Origin: Bacillota bacterium
GTDB taxonomy: Bacteria > Bacillota > Clostridia > Lachnospirales > Lachnospiraceae
Direction of reading: 5' to 3'
Length of the DNA: 16,661 nt
Assembly (NCBI GenBank): GCA_023398615.1
Contig: JAEWSD010000283.1
Coordinates: 1-16,661 of the forward strand
Part shown: positions 1 through 6,898 of the stretch, in pieces
How the letters are laid out: every line of letters starts with the position of its first letter
Position numbering within the stretch: position 1 is the first letter of the stretch
Notes under the pieces: model-generated
What the model was told of the DNA's origin: nothing
Databases searched by the model: none
What the model saw: only the letters and a program-made list of their open reading frames with translations
Made by a program: the position numbers and the translations under genes

Positions 1-55
1 TATGTCATACTTAAGCTTACTCTTCTTTCTCAACGGTTTTTCCTTTAATGCGTTT

Positions 56-84
56 ATGATAATACACGATTCGGATTTTGTCAA
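56..84 (-). promoter_or_regulatory. Sigma-A-type promoter firing leftward off the window
   Basis: On the minus strand a perfect -35 TTGACA (79-84) is followed after 17 nt by TATCAT (56-61). This is the best consensus promoter near the left edge, and it would start transcription near base 49. A possible ATG lies at 8-6 on the minus strand, but only eight coding bases remain, so no product can be named. The promoter is divergent to the mef promoter. Confidence 0.6.
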
Positions 85-147
85 CAGATAATTTATGAGA
101 ATTATTCCTAGCCCCGGTACAGTAAAAATTATCCGGTTGAATACCGG

Positions 148-177
148 TTGACGACCCCTGTCCGGGTATGCTAAAAT
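148..177 (+). promoter_or_regulatory. Promoter of the mef leader transcript
   Basis: A -35 TTGACG (148-153) and a -10 TAAAAT (172-177) are separated by 18 nt, with an extended -10 TG at 169-170. Transcription would start near 184 and read through the leader peptide at 214 into mef at 485. A direct repeat CCGGTTGA occurs at 133-140 and 144-151, with the second copy overlapping the -35. It may be coincidental or an operator. Confidence 0.65.
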
Positions 178-213
178 ACTTTCAAATAAATGTTTTAAGG
201 AGGTCTCCCGTAC

Positions 214-237
214 ATGTGGAGTATTCGTTTAAGGTAA
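214..237 (+). CDS. Macrolide-sensing leader peptide MWSIRLR
   Basis: This is a seven-codon ORF (ATG TGG AGT ATT CGT TTA AGG TAA) with a near-perfect ribosome binding site AAGGAGG at 197-203, ten bases upstream. The peptide ends in Arg-Leu-Arg directly before the stop codon. The RLR motif is established in the ErmD-type leader and in the Mef(A/E) leader, where it makes macrolide- or ketolide-bound ribosomes stall. The Mef leader likewise ends RLR-stop. Here the ORF precedes a Mef-family gene by about 250 bp, which matches a regulatory role. Met, which precedes RLR in the classical leaders, is replaced by Ile. Stalling itself is inferred, not shown. Confidence 0.8.
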   Translation: MWSIRLR

Positions 238-430
238 GCAGGCAATAGGAAAGCAATGAATTATAAGTGATTATAGTTGCCACGTAAGTGGGCTTTTTTG
301 TTGTGCTTATCGTAAAGGAAGACATGGATATGAAGCATGTGATCTGTTTCAGACGGCCTGTTTGTGCTTATGACTTCCTATACCGGTATGCAGACATTAA
401 CTTATAATACGGTTTTGTGCCTGCTTTTTT
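236..430 (+). promoter_or_regulatory. Structured attenuation region between leader peptide and mef
   Basis: Three complementary pairs are nested and collinear. AAGCAGGCA (236-244) pairs with TGCCTGCTT (418-426), which runs straight into a six-T tract (425-430). ATTATAAGT (260-268) pairs with ACTTATAAT (400-408). AGGAAGACAT (316-325) pairs with 370-379 with one mismatch. A small TCTG/CAGA hairpin lies at the tip. The outer left strand begins within the TAA stop of the leader ORF, so a ribosome stalled on the RLR codons would cover it. This suggests the distal U-tract is a second drug-controlled terminator. The fold was inferred by eye from complementarity and was not computed. Confidence 0.5.
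276..302 (+). terminator. Proximal intrinsic terminator/attenuator in the mef leader
   Basis: A short stem forms between GCCAC (279-283) and GTGGGC (288-293) with a GTAA loop and a single bulged G. It is followed immediately by six T residues (294-299). The hairpin lies about 40 nt after the leader-peptide stop and would stop transcription before mef. The stem is short, so termination may be partial. The segment GCTTTTTTGTTG at its end recurs at 423-434. Confidence 0.5.
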
Positions 431-484
431 GTTGCCCGAAATACGGATAAAATTTTTCAACTATTTATCAGAAAAGAGGTCACT

Positions 485-1702
485 ATGAATAATAACTTGA
501 ATAATAAATGGAAACAACCATTTTTTACCATATGGGCAGGGCAGTCGGTATCTCTCATAACAAGCGCCGTCCTGCAAATGGCGATCATTTTTTATCTGAC
601 CGAGAAGACACAGTCGGCAATGATACTCTCTGTTGCCTCCTTTGCCGGTTTCCTTCCCTATGCGGTGCTTGGACCTGTAATCGGGGTATGGATAGACAGG
701 TATAACCGAAAAACGATTATGATCGGCGCCGATCTGGCGATTGCGGCAGCCAGCGCCGCAATCGCGCTTTATGCCATATACGCGGAGCTTCCGGTTTGGC
801 TTGTCATGCTGGTATTATTGATACGCAGCGTCGGAACCGCCTTCCACTCCCCTTCCTTAAGCGCGGTAACCCCTCTTATCGTACCGGAAGAGCAGCTGAC
901 CAGGTGTGCAGGCTACAGCCAGGCCATACAGTCCGTAAGCTATATCGTAAGCCCTGCCTGTGCCGCTTTGCTTTACTCCGAATGGGATTTGAACCTGATC
1001 ATTGCCCTGGATGTAATCGGTGCGGCCATTGCCTGCACCACGGTAGCCCTGGTTAACATACCCGGACTGGATAAGGAATCGTCCCCTGTCAAAGCGCCTT
1101 TCCTGAAAGAAATGAAGGAGGGCTTAACAGCCTTGCAAGAGAACAGAGGATTGTTTGCGCTGCTGCTAATCGGTGCGCTGTATATGCTGATCTACATGCC
1201 GATCAATGCGCTGTACCCTCTTATGAGCATAGGGTATTTCAACGGAACACCGGTACATGTTTCAATCACCGAAATTGCCTATGCCGCGGGAATGCTGGCA
1301 GGCGGCCTGCTGTTAGGTACGATGGGCGGAGTTAAGAAAAGAATTGTACTCATCTTTGCCTCAATACTGATGATGGGATTCAGTTTAACGGCATCCGGGC
1401 TGCTCCCTGACAATGCATATCCGGTATTCGTCATATGCTGCGTATTCATGGGGCTTTCCGTACCCTTTTACAGCGGCATACAGACCGCTCTCTTTCAGGA
1501 GAATATCAGGCCTGAATATCTGGGCCGTGTATTCTCCCTCACAGGAAGCATCATATCCCTGGCAATGCCCGTCGGTTTAATCCTGTCCGGCCTGTTTGCC
1601 GATCAGATAGGAGTCAGCCGCTGGTTCCTGCTGTCCGGGATACTGATTATTGCCGTCGCAATGCTTTGCCGGCTGCTTTCTTCCGTCAGAAAACTAAACT
1701 AG
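485..1702 (+). CDS. mef: Mef-family MFS macrolide efflux transporter
   Basis: This 405-aa inner-membrane major facilitator protein has about 12 hydrophobic segments and an MFS loop 2-3 motif (GPVIGVWIDRYNRK, around residues 63-76, with Asp71). Its length and many blocks, including WAGQSVSLITSA, MAIIFYLTEKT, ECAGYSQ-like CAGYSQAIQS, MPINALYPL, GTPVHVSITEI and GLSVPFYSG, match Mef(A/E) as I remember it, a proton-driven 14/15-membered macrolide exporter. The ATG follows AGAGG (475-479) at 5 nt. The classical partner msr(D)/mel, an ABC-F ribosome protection gene, is not downstream: the next gene is convergent only 10 bp away. Expression is probably controlled by the RLR leader at 214-237. No mobile element is seen around it, so it may be a resident chromosomal homologue. 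Substrate is inferred from family and leader. Confidence 0.88.
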   Translation: MNNNLNNKWKQPFFTIWAGQSVSLITSAVLQMAIIFYLTEKTQSAMILSVASFAGFLPYAVLGPVIGVWIDRYNRKTIMIGADLAIAAASAAIALYAIYAELPVWLVMLVLLIRSVGTAFHSPSLSAVTPLIVPEEQLTRCAGYSQAIQSVSYIVSPACAALLYSEWDLNLIIALDVIGAAIACTTVALVNIPGLDKESSPVKAPFLKEMKEGLTALQENRGLFALLLIGALYMLIYMPINALYPLMSIGYFNGTPVHVSITEIAYAAGMLAGGLLLGTMGGVKKRIVLIFASILMMGFSLTASGLLPDNAYPVFVICCVFMGLSVPFYSGIQTALFQENIRPEYLGRVFSLTGSIISLAMPVGLILSGLFADQIGVSRWFLLSGILIIAVAMLCRLLSSVRKLN

Positions 1703-1712
1703 ACCCGTAATA

Positions 1713-3434
1713 TTATTCTGTTTTCTGCAATATCTTAAATACCAGATTCATACCGGGTTCAATGGCGGAGGAAAATATTGTCCTGTTCCCGTCATTCACC
1801 CCGATATGGGTGATATCCCTTTCCAGATCCAAAAGCACCGCATTTTCCTTATTCACAGTCACGGTAACCTGATCCGCAAAGGAATTAAAGGAACGAAGTA
1901 TAAAAGTATCGTTGTCATAGGTAAATAAAGCTACTTTTGACACCGCATCCAGCCGAACCATCGGATTATCTGCAAATATTTTACGTATGCCGTTTAACAC
2001 TTCGCGCGGATAATGGTAAAGGTTACCGCAGTCATCCGGAATGGTCAGTACAAAAAGATGGCCGTTTGCATATTTGGTGCCTAAAAGAATCGGATAGGTA
2101 TTGTCTTCGCCTATGCCGGATATCAGGTCCCATACGTCATTCGTGTAAAATTCCAGCTGCGGAACGATGATTCCTTTTGCCGATTGTGCATAGCCGCCGT
2201 AATTCAGTCCGCCGTTCACGGAATAGACATACCTGTTAACAACCGCCTTTCGCCGGCTGTAAGAGACATGCATGAGTTCATGAAAGGCTTCTCCCATAGC
2301 TTCCACAAAGCCGGAGGTCACTATAACATCCGCTCCGCCATAAAGGCTGTCCTTTATCTTTCCGATAATATCTGCATCCTGCGCCGCATTTTTGGAAAGG
2401 AATACACGGGAAGCCCCATCCGGGTATACCGGAGAAGGTTCCAGGGGAATACCGCACATTCCGATATAATTATGAAGGTAATCCTCCCCGAAGCTATTGT
2501 GCGGTATATAGCAGGCCGTACCCGTCGGATTGCCAAGCTGTCCGAGATATCCGTCAACATCCATAAAGGCCTGTCCAACGGCCGGAGGAAAAACCGAATA
2601 GCTCGGATCCCTGCACAGGGAGGCGATATTAAACAGAGTAACCTCCTTTGCCTTTGCAAACAGTGTCAAGTATCCCTGCTCTAAATAAGAGGTAAGGTTA
2701 TAGCTGCATTCATACGGATCAAACCAGCCGCCTAAATTACGGTTTTTCGCCGTATTCTCAAGGTAACGCATGATAAAATAGCCGAGATATTTCGGTAAAT
2801 GCTGCTGCGAGTAAGCAGGGTTGCGGGTCTCCGTACCGGTATAGATGTAATCGAAAATAAACGGCTGTTCTGCCGGGTTATAGCCGGTTTCCTGATAATG
2901 CTCATACCAGTTGGGATATTTAATGATAGTTTTTACCTTCGGATTCACTTCTTTTGCCGTCTTTACGATGATTTCTTCCGATATTTCCCGCATTAAATCC
3001 AGCCGGAACTTACTCCAGGACCGATTCCCCTTTGCCGCGATACACGATTCACAACGGCAGTTTGTGAAAAAGAAATCGTCAAGTATGATCTCATCAAAAA
3101 GCTCCGCAGTCAAAGTGACGATTTCCTTCAGCGTTTCCCTGGATTTTGCGGAGGTATAGCAAAAGGTCCCGAAGCCCAGATAATCGGAATTCACATCATC
3201 GGCGGTAATACCGCCTGAAGTCATGATTCCTTTCCGTTTAAAAAAATCTATTACCCGCAGCATTTGCTCTCTCTCTATTCTTACTCCGTTCCTGTATGTC
3301 TCCAGATAGACTTTTCCTATCTTAATATTTCTGTTAAGCAAGTCGAAGTCCTTGTCAAACCGTTCAAAGTCCTCTATGTGATCTATCGTTCCGACAGGGC
3401 AGTAGATGCTCACATTAAAATTTTGATATTTCAT
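1713..3434 (-). CDS. TIM-barrel glycoside-hydrolase-like protein, unknown function
   Basis: This 573-aa soluble protein has no signal peptide. ATG at 3434 is preferred because AAGGAGG lies just upstream; an in-frame extension to 3512 lacks such a site. The first ~275 residues show alternating strand/helix blocks of a (beta/alpha)8 barrel, with acidic residues at strand ends: E45 (YLETYR), D119-D120 (ILDDFFF), E202 (TGTETR) and D239 (GGWFDPYE). A cluster C126-x-C128-xx-C131 follows the DD pair. Residues ~300-375 resemble the Rossmann/GATase-like middle domain seen in some beta-galactosidases, followed by a beta-rich C-terminus. I do not recognise a named family; enzymatic action on a sugar or glycoside is inferred. 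It has its own promoter and no partner in its transcript, but lies near the oxidoreductase/isomerase operon. Confidence 0.8.
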   Translation of the reverse strand: MKYQNFNVSIYCPVGTIDHIEDFERFDKDFDLLNRNIKIGKVYLETYRNGVRIEREQMLRVIDFFKRKGIMTSGGITADDVNSDYLGFGTFCYTSAKSRETLKEIVTLTAELFDEIILDDFFFTNCRCESCIAAKGNRSWSKFRLDLMREISEEIIVKTAKEVNPKVKTIIKYPNWYEHYQETGYNPAEQPFIFDYIYTGTETRNPAYSQQHLPKYLGYFIMRYLENTAKNRNLGGWFDPYECSYNLTSYLEQGYLTLFAKAKEVTLFNIASLCRDPSYSVFPPAVGQAFMDVDGYLGQLGNPTGTACYIPHNSFGEDYLHNYIGMCGIPLEPSPVYPDGASRVFLSKNAAQDADIIGKIKDSLYGGADVIVTSGFVEAMGEAFHELMHVSYSRRKAVVNRYVYSVNGGLNYGGYAQSAKGIIVPQLEFYTNDVWDLISGIGEDNTYPILLGTKYANGHLFVLTIPDDCGNLYHYPREVLNGIRKIFADNPMVRLDAVSKVALFTYDNDTFILRSFNSFADQVTVTVNKENAVLLDLERDITHIGVNDGNRTIFSSAIEPGMNLVFKILQKTE

Positions 3435-3483
3435 ATTCGTATTCCTCCTTTTATAGTCGTTGTATAAGCCGGTGCCTAATCTT

Positions 3484-3512
3484 ATTTTACGCATCTTATC
3501 CCCGTACAGCAA
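3484..3512 (-). promoter_or_regulatory. Candidate promoter of the TIM-barrel gene
   Basis: On the minus strand TTGCTG (3507-3512) and TAAAAT (3484-3489) are spaced by 17 nt, about 50 bases before the chosen ATG at 3434. The -35 is weak (only TTG conserved), so activation or another promoter in this AT-rich divergent region is possible. Confidence 0.35.
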
Positions 3513-3578
3513 TGTAATAAATTAGTTCGCATATGTTCATTCTTATTTACATTACCACGGATAAAGTTCTGCAAATGC

Positions 3579-3607
3579 TTGTAAATAATGTAACAATTTA
3601 CTATAAT
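3579..3607 (+). promoter_or_regulatory. Promoter of the 83-aa ACT-like gene
   Basis: A -35 TTGTAA (3579-3584), a 17-nt spacer and a perfect -10 TATAAT (3602-3607) point to a start near 3614. That leaves a roughly 65-nt leader before the ATG at 3680. A second TATACT (3626-3631) has no convincing -35. Confidence 0.65.
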
Positions 3608-3679
3608 ATTGTTGTAAGAAGCTGCTATACTATTCACATGCACTATATGTACAGGCCGAAAGAAAGGAACGTGAAGCTT

Positions 3680-3931
3680 ATGTCAAAAATTATTATGGGC
3701 ATTAAATTACAGGAACGCGTAAAATCCGCAACCAAGGTACAGGAACTGTTAACAAAATACGGATGTGAAATCAGTACCCGTATCGGGCTACATGTGGCAT
3801 CACAGGAAAGCTGCAGTCCCCAGGGACTTATTGTTTTGGAATTCATTGATGATGCGGAGGATTCCGTAGCGGAATTTGAAAAGGAACTGGCGGAGATCGG
3901 TGATTTTGTAGTGCAGAAAATGATCTTTTAA
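3680..3931 (+). CDS. Small ACT/ferredoxin-like-fold protein (TM1266-like)
   Basis: This 83-aa protein has the pattern beta-alpha-beta-beta-alpha-beta expected of an ACT-like fold. It runs from an N-terminal strand (KIIMGIKL), through a helix (ATKVQELLTKYG), strands ISTRIGLHV and GLIVLEFID, and a helix (SVAEFEKELAEIG), to a final strand (FVVQKMIF). Size and order resemble the TM1266 family, often annotated as a putative iron-only hydrogenase system regulator. Function in that family is poorly established, and no hydrogenase or maturase gene is in this window. The ATG at 3680 is preferred over an upstream in-frame start because AAAGGA lies at 3663-3668. The gene is monocistronic, with its own promoter and a terminator. 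Confidence 0.7.
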   Translation: MSKIIMGIKLQERVKSATKVQELLTKYGCEISTRIGLHVASQESCSPQGLIVLEFIDDAEDSVAEFEKELAEIGDFVVQKMIF

Positions 3932-3962
3932 CCGCCGGATAACAGGAATACCGAATAATAAA

Positions 3963-4010
3963 CAGAAACAGCCTATGCGGTCGGATGACGATATGCAAGG
4001 GCTGTTTCTG
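3963..4010. terminator. Bidirectional terminator between convergent genes
   Basis: An 11-bp perfect inverted repeat, CAGAAACAGCC (3963-3973) and GGCTGTTTCTG (4000-4010), lies between the convergent stop codons at 3931 and 4025. On the minus strand the stem is followed by a T-rich run (TTTATTATT), so it fits best as the end of the oxidoreductase/isomerase operon. On the plus strand the downstream run is less T-rich. Confidence 0.65.
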
Positions 4011-4024
4011 ATTGGCATTTGCAA

Positions 4025-4753
4025 TTATTTTGTTAAGTACCGGATGCTTCTTGCCGCATCGGATAAGCCGTCAGGTGCGGGAAAATCATTTTCTACAATG
4101 ACCCACTTCATGCCGATTTCCTTAGAAGCTTCGAGAATACCCTTAATATTGTTATAGCCTTCGCCGATAGCACTCGGATGAGAATTGAAATCTCCGTCTT
4201 TCAGGTGAATAAGCGCGATGTCGGATACGTTATCCTTAAGGTAGAAGCAAGGCTCCGTACGTGCCTGGAGTGCCCAATAGGTATCCACTTCCAGCTTACA
4301 GAACTTTTTGATTTCCTCCAGAGGAACCGTCCCATCGGATAGTTTTGTGAATTCGTGGCTATGGTTATGGTAAGCCAGTTCCATATCATAGATTTTGATT
4401 GCCTGCTGTGCCCTTTCCATAACATTTTTAAGATGCGCCAATTCTTCCGGCGTCGATGCGGACGAATAGGAGCAAACCACGTATCGGCAGCCGATTCTTG
4501 CGTTAAACTCCAGAATCTCGTCCAGCTTTTGATCAAGGTCCTCGATAGCATGATGGCTTGCAAGCGGCTCCAGATTAATTTCGTTCAGAAAAAGTCTCAG
4601 TTCCTCCGCATTAAAGCCTGCAAATCCCGCGAATTCCACTCCGGCATAACCCATTTCCTTCACTTTCCTGAGAATTCCCTTAAATTCTTCTTTCGTCTCA
4701 TAGGAATCCCTGACAGTATATAATTGTAATGCGTATTTCATCATTTTATCCAT
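4025..4753 (-). CDS. Sugar phosphate isomerase/epimerase-like TIM-barrel protein (short type)
   Basis: This 242-aa protein belongs to the xylose-isomerase-like/AP endonuclease 2 TIM-barrel superfamily. Expected divalent-metal ligands are visible at E134 (in YHNHSHEF), D157 (LEVDTYW), H183 (LIHLKDGD) and E221 (VIVENDF). Substrates in this superfamily are usually keto- or aldo-sugars and derivatives; the exact one cannot be read here. The ATG at 4753 follows GGAAGG by 7 nt. It is the last gene of a four-gene minus-strand run, 45 bp after the preceding oxidoreductase, and is followed by a terminator at 3963-4010. The pairing suggests it acts on the keto product made by one of the two upstream dehydrogenases (inference). 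Confidence 0.85.
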   Translation of the reverse strand: MDKMMKYALQLYTVRDSYETKEEFKGILRKVKEMGYAGVEFAGFAGFNAEELRLFLNEINLEPLASHHAIEDLDQKLDEILEFNARIGCRYVVCSYSSASTPEELAHLKNVMERAQQAIKIYDMELAYHNHSHEFTKLSDGTVPLEEIKKFCKLEVDTYWALQARTEPCFYLKDNVSDIALIHLKDGDFNSHPSAIGEGYNNIKGILEASKEIGMKWVIVENDFPAPDGLSDAARSIRYLTK

Positions 4754-4798
4754 AATATTCCTTCCATTTATATTTTCTTTCAATCTTCCGCCATGCGA

Positions 4799-5848
4799 CT
4801 ATATTCTGACCGTTACCGAACGGCCCTTATCCGCAGATTCAAAAACCGCATCGAGTACCTTCATAACACGCATGGCCTGTTGAGGTTTTACGGTTAATTC
4901 CGCTTTTCCGTAAGCCGCATCCCTGAAATTGCGGTAGTAATCTTTCGCATCCGTTTCCATTTCAGGAAGCTCGAGCTTTTCTATTGTTTCCTCAGGTCTC
5001 GGTGCCATGGTTCTTGTCGGCCCTGCGGCGGTATAGACAATACCCTCCTCCCATTTGAACTCAACGGTATTTGCACGCAATATCCGCCCTTCACAGGAGA
5101 AAGTGTCAATCTGTGCCGTCCCTCTATCGCCGGAAACATGCCATCGCGGCAAATTAATAAAAGTATAGGTATCTACCTCGACCAATGCGGACAAGCCATT
5201 TTCGAACCGCATCAACAGTTTAAAATTATCATCCACCTCCGGGAATTTAACAGAAAGCAAATGGGTGTAAACCTCCGTCACCGGACTGTCAACCATCCAC
5301 ATGATCTGATCGATCAAATGGACTCCCCAGTCGAGAAGCATTCCGCCTCCCGCCTCTTTCACGCAGCGCCAGTCGCCCGGAATTCCTTTACTGCCCTGTA
5401 CTCTCGATTCAATATAAAAGGGTGTCCCTATCATACCATCTTCCAGGATCTTTTTAATGATCCGAAAATCCTTGTCCCATCTGCGGTTCTGATGGACCGA
5501 AAACTGCCGTCCTGTTTTACGGCTTACTTCAAGAACATCCTGCAGGTCGGCGGAACACATCGTAACCGGCTTTTCGCAGATAACGTCTTTCCCTGCTTCC
5601 ATCGCCTTAATGGACAATTCCTTGTGAAAATTATTCGGAACCGCGATAATAACAGCCTGTATATGCGGGTCGGACAACAATTCCTCCAAGGTATCAAAGC
5701 CTTTTATTCCCTGTGCCCCGGCAGCTTCGGTCTTCTCAGGATTAATATCATATACACCGGCCAGGTGAAACTCTTCCGGCATCTCAAGAATTGATTGCGA
5801 ATGCCATGTCCCCATTCCACCGAAGCCTATTATTGCTATCTTATACAT
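4799..5848 (-). CDS. Gfo/Idh/MocA family oxidoreductase (second copy)
   Basis: This 349-aa cytosolic NAD(P)-dependent dehydrogenase has an N-terminal Rossmann fold with GFGGMG (8-13). The conserved EKP motif (92-94) carries the catalytic Lys93, and DWGVHLID (173-180) supplies Asp173 and His177. The substrate-binding half is the usual mixed alpha/beta domain. Start ATG 5848 is preferred because GGGAG lies 6 nt upstream; an in-frame ATG further up also exists. Family members oxidise or reduce sugars, inositols and glycosides at a ring carbon. The gene lies between two isomerase genes, 32 bp after one and 45 bp before the other, and differs clearly from the copy at 6899-7981, so the two are unlikely to be simple duplicates. 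Confidence 0.9.
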   Translation of the reverse strand: MYKIAIIGFGGMGTWHSQSILEMPEEFHLAGVYDINPEKTEAAGAQGIKGFDTLEELLSDPHIQAVIIAVPNNFHKELSIKAMEAGKDVICEKPVTMCSADLQDVLEVSRKTGRQFSVHQNRRWDKDFRIIKKILEDGMIGTPFYIESRVQGSKGIPGDWRCVKEAGGGMLLDWGVHLIDQIMWMVDSPVTEVYTHLLSVKFPEVDDNFKLLMRFENGLSALVEVDTYTFINLPRWHVSGDRGTAQIDTFSCEGRILRANTVEFKWEEGIVYTAAGPTRTMAPRPEETIEKLELPEMETDAKDYYRNFRDAAYGKAELTVKPQQAMRVMKVLDAVFESADKGRSVTVRI

Positions 5849-5880
5849 AGATACTCCCATCTTCCGTTTCCACATTTATG

Positions 5881-6849
5881 TTATGCCCAATACATATTCA
5901 CCTGTTCACTGTCAAAAATTATCGTCCTTTTCAGTACTTCTACGGCTTTCTCCAGGCCTTCCTTCGTGGTCATCAAGCCGTCCTCGTGTTCAATCGATAC
6001 GACGCCGTCATAGCCTGTTATACGCAGCTCACTGAATATACCGCGCCATACCTCTTCCCCGTGTCCGTAACCGATGGTACGGAACAGCCATGAACGTTTC
6101 GGTATGTCATCAAACCTGGTGGTATCCAATACGCCGTTAACGGAAGTATTGTATGCATCAATAGCCGTATCCTTGGCATGAAAATGGTAAATGGCGCCCT
6201 TTAACGCACGGATTGCAGCAACCGGGTCTATGCCCTGCCAGAACAGATGGGACGGGTCAAAGTTAGCTCCGATCGTAGGGCCTACGGCCTCACGCAGCCG
6301 AAGCAGCGTTGCCGGATTATATACGCAGAAGCCCGGATGCAGCTCCAGCGCAATCTGGCTTACACCATGATCATTTGCAAATTTACACATATCCTTCCAG
6401 TACGGAATCAGCTTTTCGTTCCACTGCCATTCCTTGATCTTCTGGAAGTCTTCCGGCCAGGTGGCCACGACCCAATTCGGATATTCGGAGGTTTCACAGT
6501 CACCCGGACATCCCGAGAAACCGACTACCGTCTTTACCCCGACCTTCTCTGCCAAAAGGATGGCAGCTTCGAATTGCTCATGATAATCCCTTGCAATCTC
6601 CTTATTCGGATGGAGCGGGTTACCGTGGCATGCAAAAGCAGCCACGTCTATCCCATATTTATTGATAGTCCCTACAAACTCTTCGATAAGCTCAGGCTCG
6701 TTCAAAAACTTCCGCGCGTCCGCATGGGCGGTTCCCGGATATCCGCCGCAACCAATCTCTACCTGCTGGACTCCGAGAGATTTCAGATATTCCAGAGTTT
6801 TATCCAGCGGCAGTTCACCCAATAATACCGTTAATACACCTAATTTCAT
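5881..6849 (-). CDS. Sugar phosphate isomerase/epimerase-like TIM-barrel protein (long type)
   Basis: This 322-aa protein is a xylose-isomerase-like TIM barrel. Predicted metal ligands are E169 (ALELHPGF), D198 (NFDPSHLFWQG), H224 (YHFHAKDT) and E287 (SIEHED). The ELHPG, NFDPSHL and HAKD blocks are those commonly seen in uncharacterised isomerases that sit beside Gfo/Idh/MocA dehydrogenases. It is about 80 residues longer than its operon partner at 4025-4753, with an insertion around residues 110-150 that includes CPGDC. ATG 6849 is chosen because AGAGGAGA lies immediately upstream; the in-frame extension upstream overlaps the preceding gene and has no ribosome binding site. Substrate unknown. 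Confidence 0.88.
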   Translation of the reverse strand: MKLGVLTVLLGELPLDKTLEYLKSLGVQQVEIGCGGYPGTAHADARKFLNEPELIEEFVGTINKYGIDVAAFACHGNPLHPNKEIARDYHEQFEAAILLAEKVGVKTVVGFSGCPGDCETSEYPNWVVATWPEDFQKIKEWQWNEKLIPYWKDMCKFANDHGVSQIALELHPGFCVYNPATLLRLREAVGPTIGANFDPSHLFWQGIDPVAAIRALKGAIYHFHAKDTAIDAYNTSVNGVLDTTRFDDIPKRSWLFRTIGYGHGEEVWRGIFSELRITGYDGVVSIEHEDGLMTTKEGLEKAVEVLKRTIIFDSEQVNMYWA

Positions 6850-6898
6850 ATTCTCCTCTTTCCTGCGCAATCCACTTGCCTGCAAGTAAATTAGCGCA

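Noticed and set aside
1..8. Possible minus-strand ATG at 8-6 downstream of the leftward promoter
   Set aside because: Only eight coding bases are visible and the Shine-Dalgarno is weak, so no gene can be claimed. Only the promoter is listed.
379..388. ATACCGGTAT palindrome in the mef leader
   Set aside because: It is a ten-base perfect dyad but too short to interpret, and it lies within the larger leader fold. No known operator is recognised.
2184..2684. 166-aa plus-strand open frame
   Set aside because: It lies wholly antisense inside the TIM-barrel gene, with low-complexity basic composition and no ribosome binding site. It is a shadow frame.
5138..6825. Plus-strand open frames of 218 and 192 aa
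   Set aside because: They are antisense to the oxidoreductase and isomerase genes, which have convincing motifs. The shadow products have no domain-like pattern.
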